From RGDT01 sp964630925 (GTDB taxonomy: Bacteria > Planctomycetota > Planctomycetia > Gemmatales > Gemmataceae), in the NCBI GenBank assembly GCA_964630925.1, contig CAZVZK010000024.1, forward strand, positions 1 to 64,000: 64,000 bases of DNA. Reading direction: 5' to 3'. The first letter of the stretch is position 1, and each line of letters starts with the position of its first letter. Below are positions 63,156 to 64,000 of the stretch, piece by piece. Both the position numbers and the translations under genes were made by a program. The notes under the pieces are model-generated. The model searched no databases. It was not told the origin of the DNA and was given only the letters and a program-made list of their open reading frames with translations.

Positions 63156-63665
63156 ATGACCGGACACGGCCCTCCCCGCGCCACGGCCGCCCTCGCCCTC
63201 GCTTTCGCCTTCCTCGCCACGCCGCCGGCCGGCCTGGCCGTCCCGGTGCCCAAGACCCACGAGGAGGTGGCCAAGGAGAGCGACTTCATCGGCACCGTGC
63301 GGGTACTGGCGGTGGCCTGCACGGGCGAGGCCCCCTTCCCCGACACCGAGGCGTCGTCGCAGACCTACCAGGCGTGGCTCCAGGTGGTGTCGGTGAAGAA
63401 GGGGGCGGTGAAGGCGAACCAGACTCTCCTCGTCTCCTGGCAGGACGTGCCGAAGACGGTGATGGGGCCGTGGAAGGTCGAGTACTTCCCCGGCGAGGAG
63501 GTGGAGACGAAGCTGAAGTGGAACGCCGCCCGCAAAATGTACGAGTCCACCTGGCACAACGCCAAGGGCAAGGCCAGCCGCGTGCCCGACACGAAGAAGC
63601 TGCCCGTGAAGGCCGGCGAGGTGGCGGCGGCCAAGGGCGTCGCCGGGCCGGCGAAGGGGGACTGA
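63156..63665 (+). CDS. Secreted protein of unknown function
   Basis: The 169-residue protein has a signal peptide (ATAALALAFAFLATPPAGLA). A mostly beta-like domain follows with KTHEEVAKESDFIGTVRVLA, VACTGEAPFPD, QTYQAWLQVVSVKKGAVKAN and LLVSWQDVP, and the tail is rich in Lys and Ala. It is divergent from the Cys-rich gene. I do not recognise a family; the pattern recalls secreted carbohydrate- or matrix-associated proteins of planctomycetes, but that is only an impression. Confidence 0.6.
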   Translation: MTGHGPPRATAALALAFAFLATPPAGLAVPVPKTHEEVAKESDFIGTVRVLAVACTGEAPFPDTEASSQTYQAWLQVVSVKKGAVKANQTLLVSWQDVPKTVMGPWKVEYFPGEEVETKLKWNAARKMYESTWHNAKGKASRVPDTKKLPVKAGEVAAAKGVAGPAKGD

Positions 63666-64000
63666 CAGCACGGGTTCACGCCACCTCACCGGCGGCACCC
63701 TCGACGCAGGTGGGCCGCTGCCACAACCCGCGCCCACGCAGCCGCGTTGTCAAGGGCACAGGCAACGTGTATGGTGGAAGCGGTGGGCGGTTGTCATGCT
63801 GTCGGCCCGTACTGTACCAGCCGGAAATCCCCGGAGGCTTCGGCCGCAAGGGGGTCTGAAAGCTAAATACCTGCGTGGCCGTGCAAGCGGGCCGCTCACC
63901 ACCATACCCCTGCGCGGCTTGGGCGTGCGCCAGCCGAATCCCGGTGTACCGGACGAGAGGGCGAGCCGCACCGGCTACTGGACCGCCAGCGTCGTGTCCT
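63666..64000. other. Right-edge stretch, possible 5' end of a group II intron
   Basis: No gene is supported here. At 63925 GTGCGCC is followed by AGCCGAATCCCGGTGTACCG. Bacterial group II introns often begin GTGCGCC-AG and then carry GGTGT, as in the lactococcal Ll.LtrB intron. The intron body, if any, would lie beyond the window. The match is short and could be chance. Confidence 0.25.

Overview
The window is very GC-rich, gene-dense DNA whose features point to a planctomycete of the Gemmata type. It carries a prepilin-type DUF1559 gene, a multicopper oxidase beside CusBA, several secreted Cys- or His-rich proteins and many small lipoproteins. No rRNA, tRNA, CRISPR array or recognisable transposase gene was seen. 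This assignment is inferred from gene content and is not proven. The main theme is handling of copper and other soft metals, with a reactive-sulfur block on the left.

Left part, 1-15253. A minus-strand run holds an EgtB/SenA-type iron enzyme, a MauE-like gene fragment, a DUF3179 protein with a CcmH-like tail, a LysR regulator, a DsbB-like oxidase, a sterol-desaturase family enzyme and a cut-off membrane protein. A quinone-reductase-like gene lies on the plus strand. At 7811-13665 is a persulfide-handling operon: DUF2892, a 30-residue membrane peptide, two YeeE/YedE channel halves, DUF202, a CstB-like metallo-beta-lactamase/rhodanese protein, a 5'-nucleotidase-family phosphatase and a DsrE protein. 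A divergent ArsR regulator faces it. Next to it, 14196-15173 is a scar made of two decayed gene fragments.

Middle part, 15254-45633. The first RND pump set (His-rich protein, adaptor, pump, lipoprotein, His-tailed EamA carrier, TolC) is followed by a Cys-rich secreted protein, a broken DUF1559 gene, a MerR regulator with mirrored MerR-type promoters, an HMA-MauE fusion, a DUF326 copper-storage protein, a DUF2231 membrane protein, two tiny lipoproteins and a secreted HMA protein. Then come a seven-heme cytochrome c / cytochrome b / flavin-2Fe-2S module, a Tyr/Gly-rich protein, a Met-rich copper-type protein, a CC-repeat peptide, a second TolC, a Tat-exported multicopper oxidase, and CusB-CusA followed by a SpoIIE-type phosphatase. 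CusA has the methionine triad of Cu(I)/Ag(I) pumps.

Right part, 45655-62927. Every gene lies on the minus strand. In transcription order: a Cys-rich protein under a MerR-type promoter, two YHS-like lipoproteins, a CC-repeat/HMA protein, MerR, an exported Cys-rich four-helix protein, a third YHS-like lipoprotein, a 751-residue double adaptor, a lone response regulator, a third RND pump, two tandem paralogous SAM methyltransferases separated by a stub of copA, the intact CopA ATPase, and a lipoprotein TolC. Read together, the genes describe Cu(I) export from the cytoplasm (CopA), periplasmic capture, oxidation and storage (Met-, His- and Cys-rich proteins, multicopper oxidase, Csp-like bundles, HMA proteins) and expulsion across the envelope (three RND pumps and three TolC proteins). 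Several promoters share 19-20 bp spacers and dyads of the MerR type, so one or two MerR regulators may tie the clusters together.
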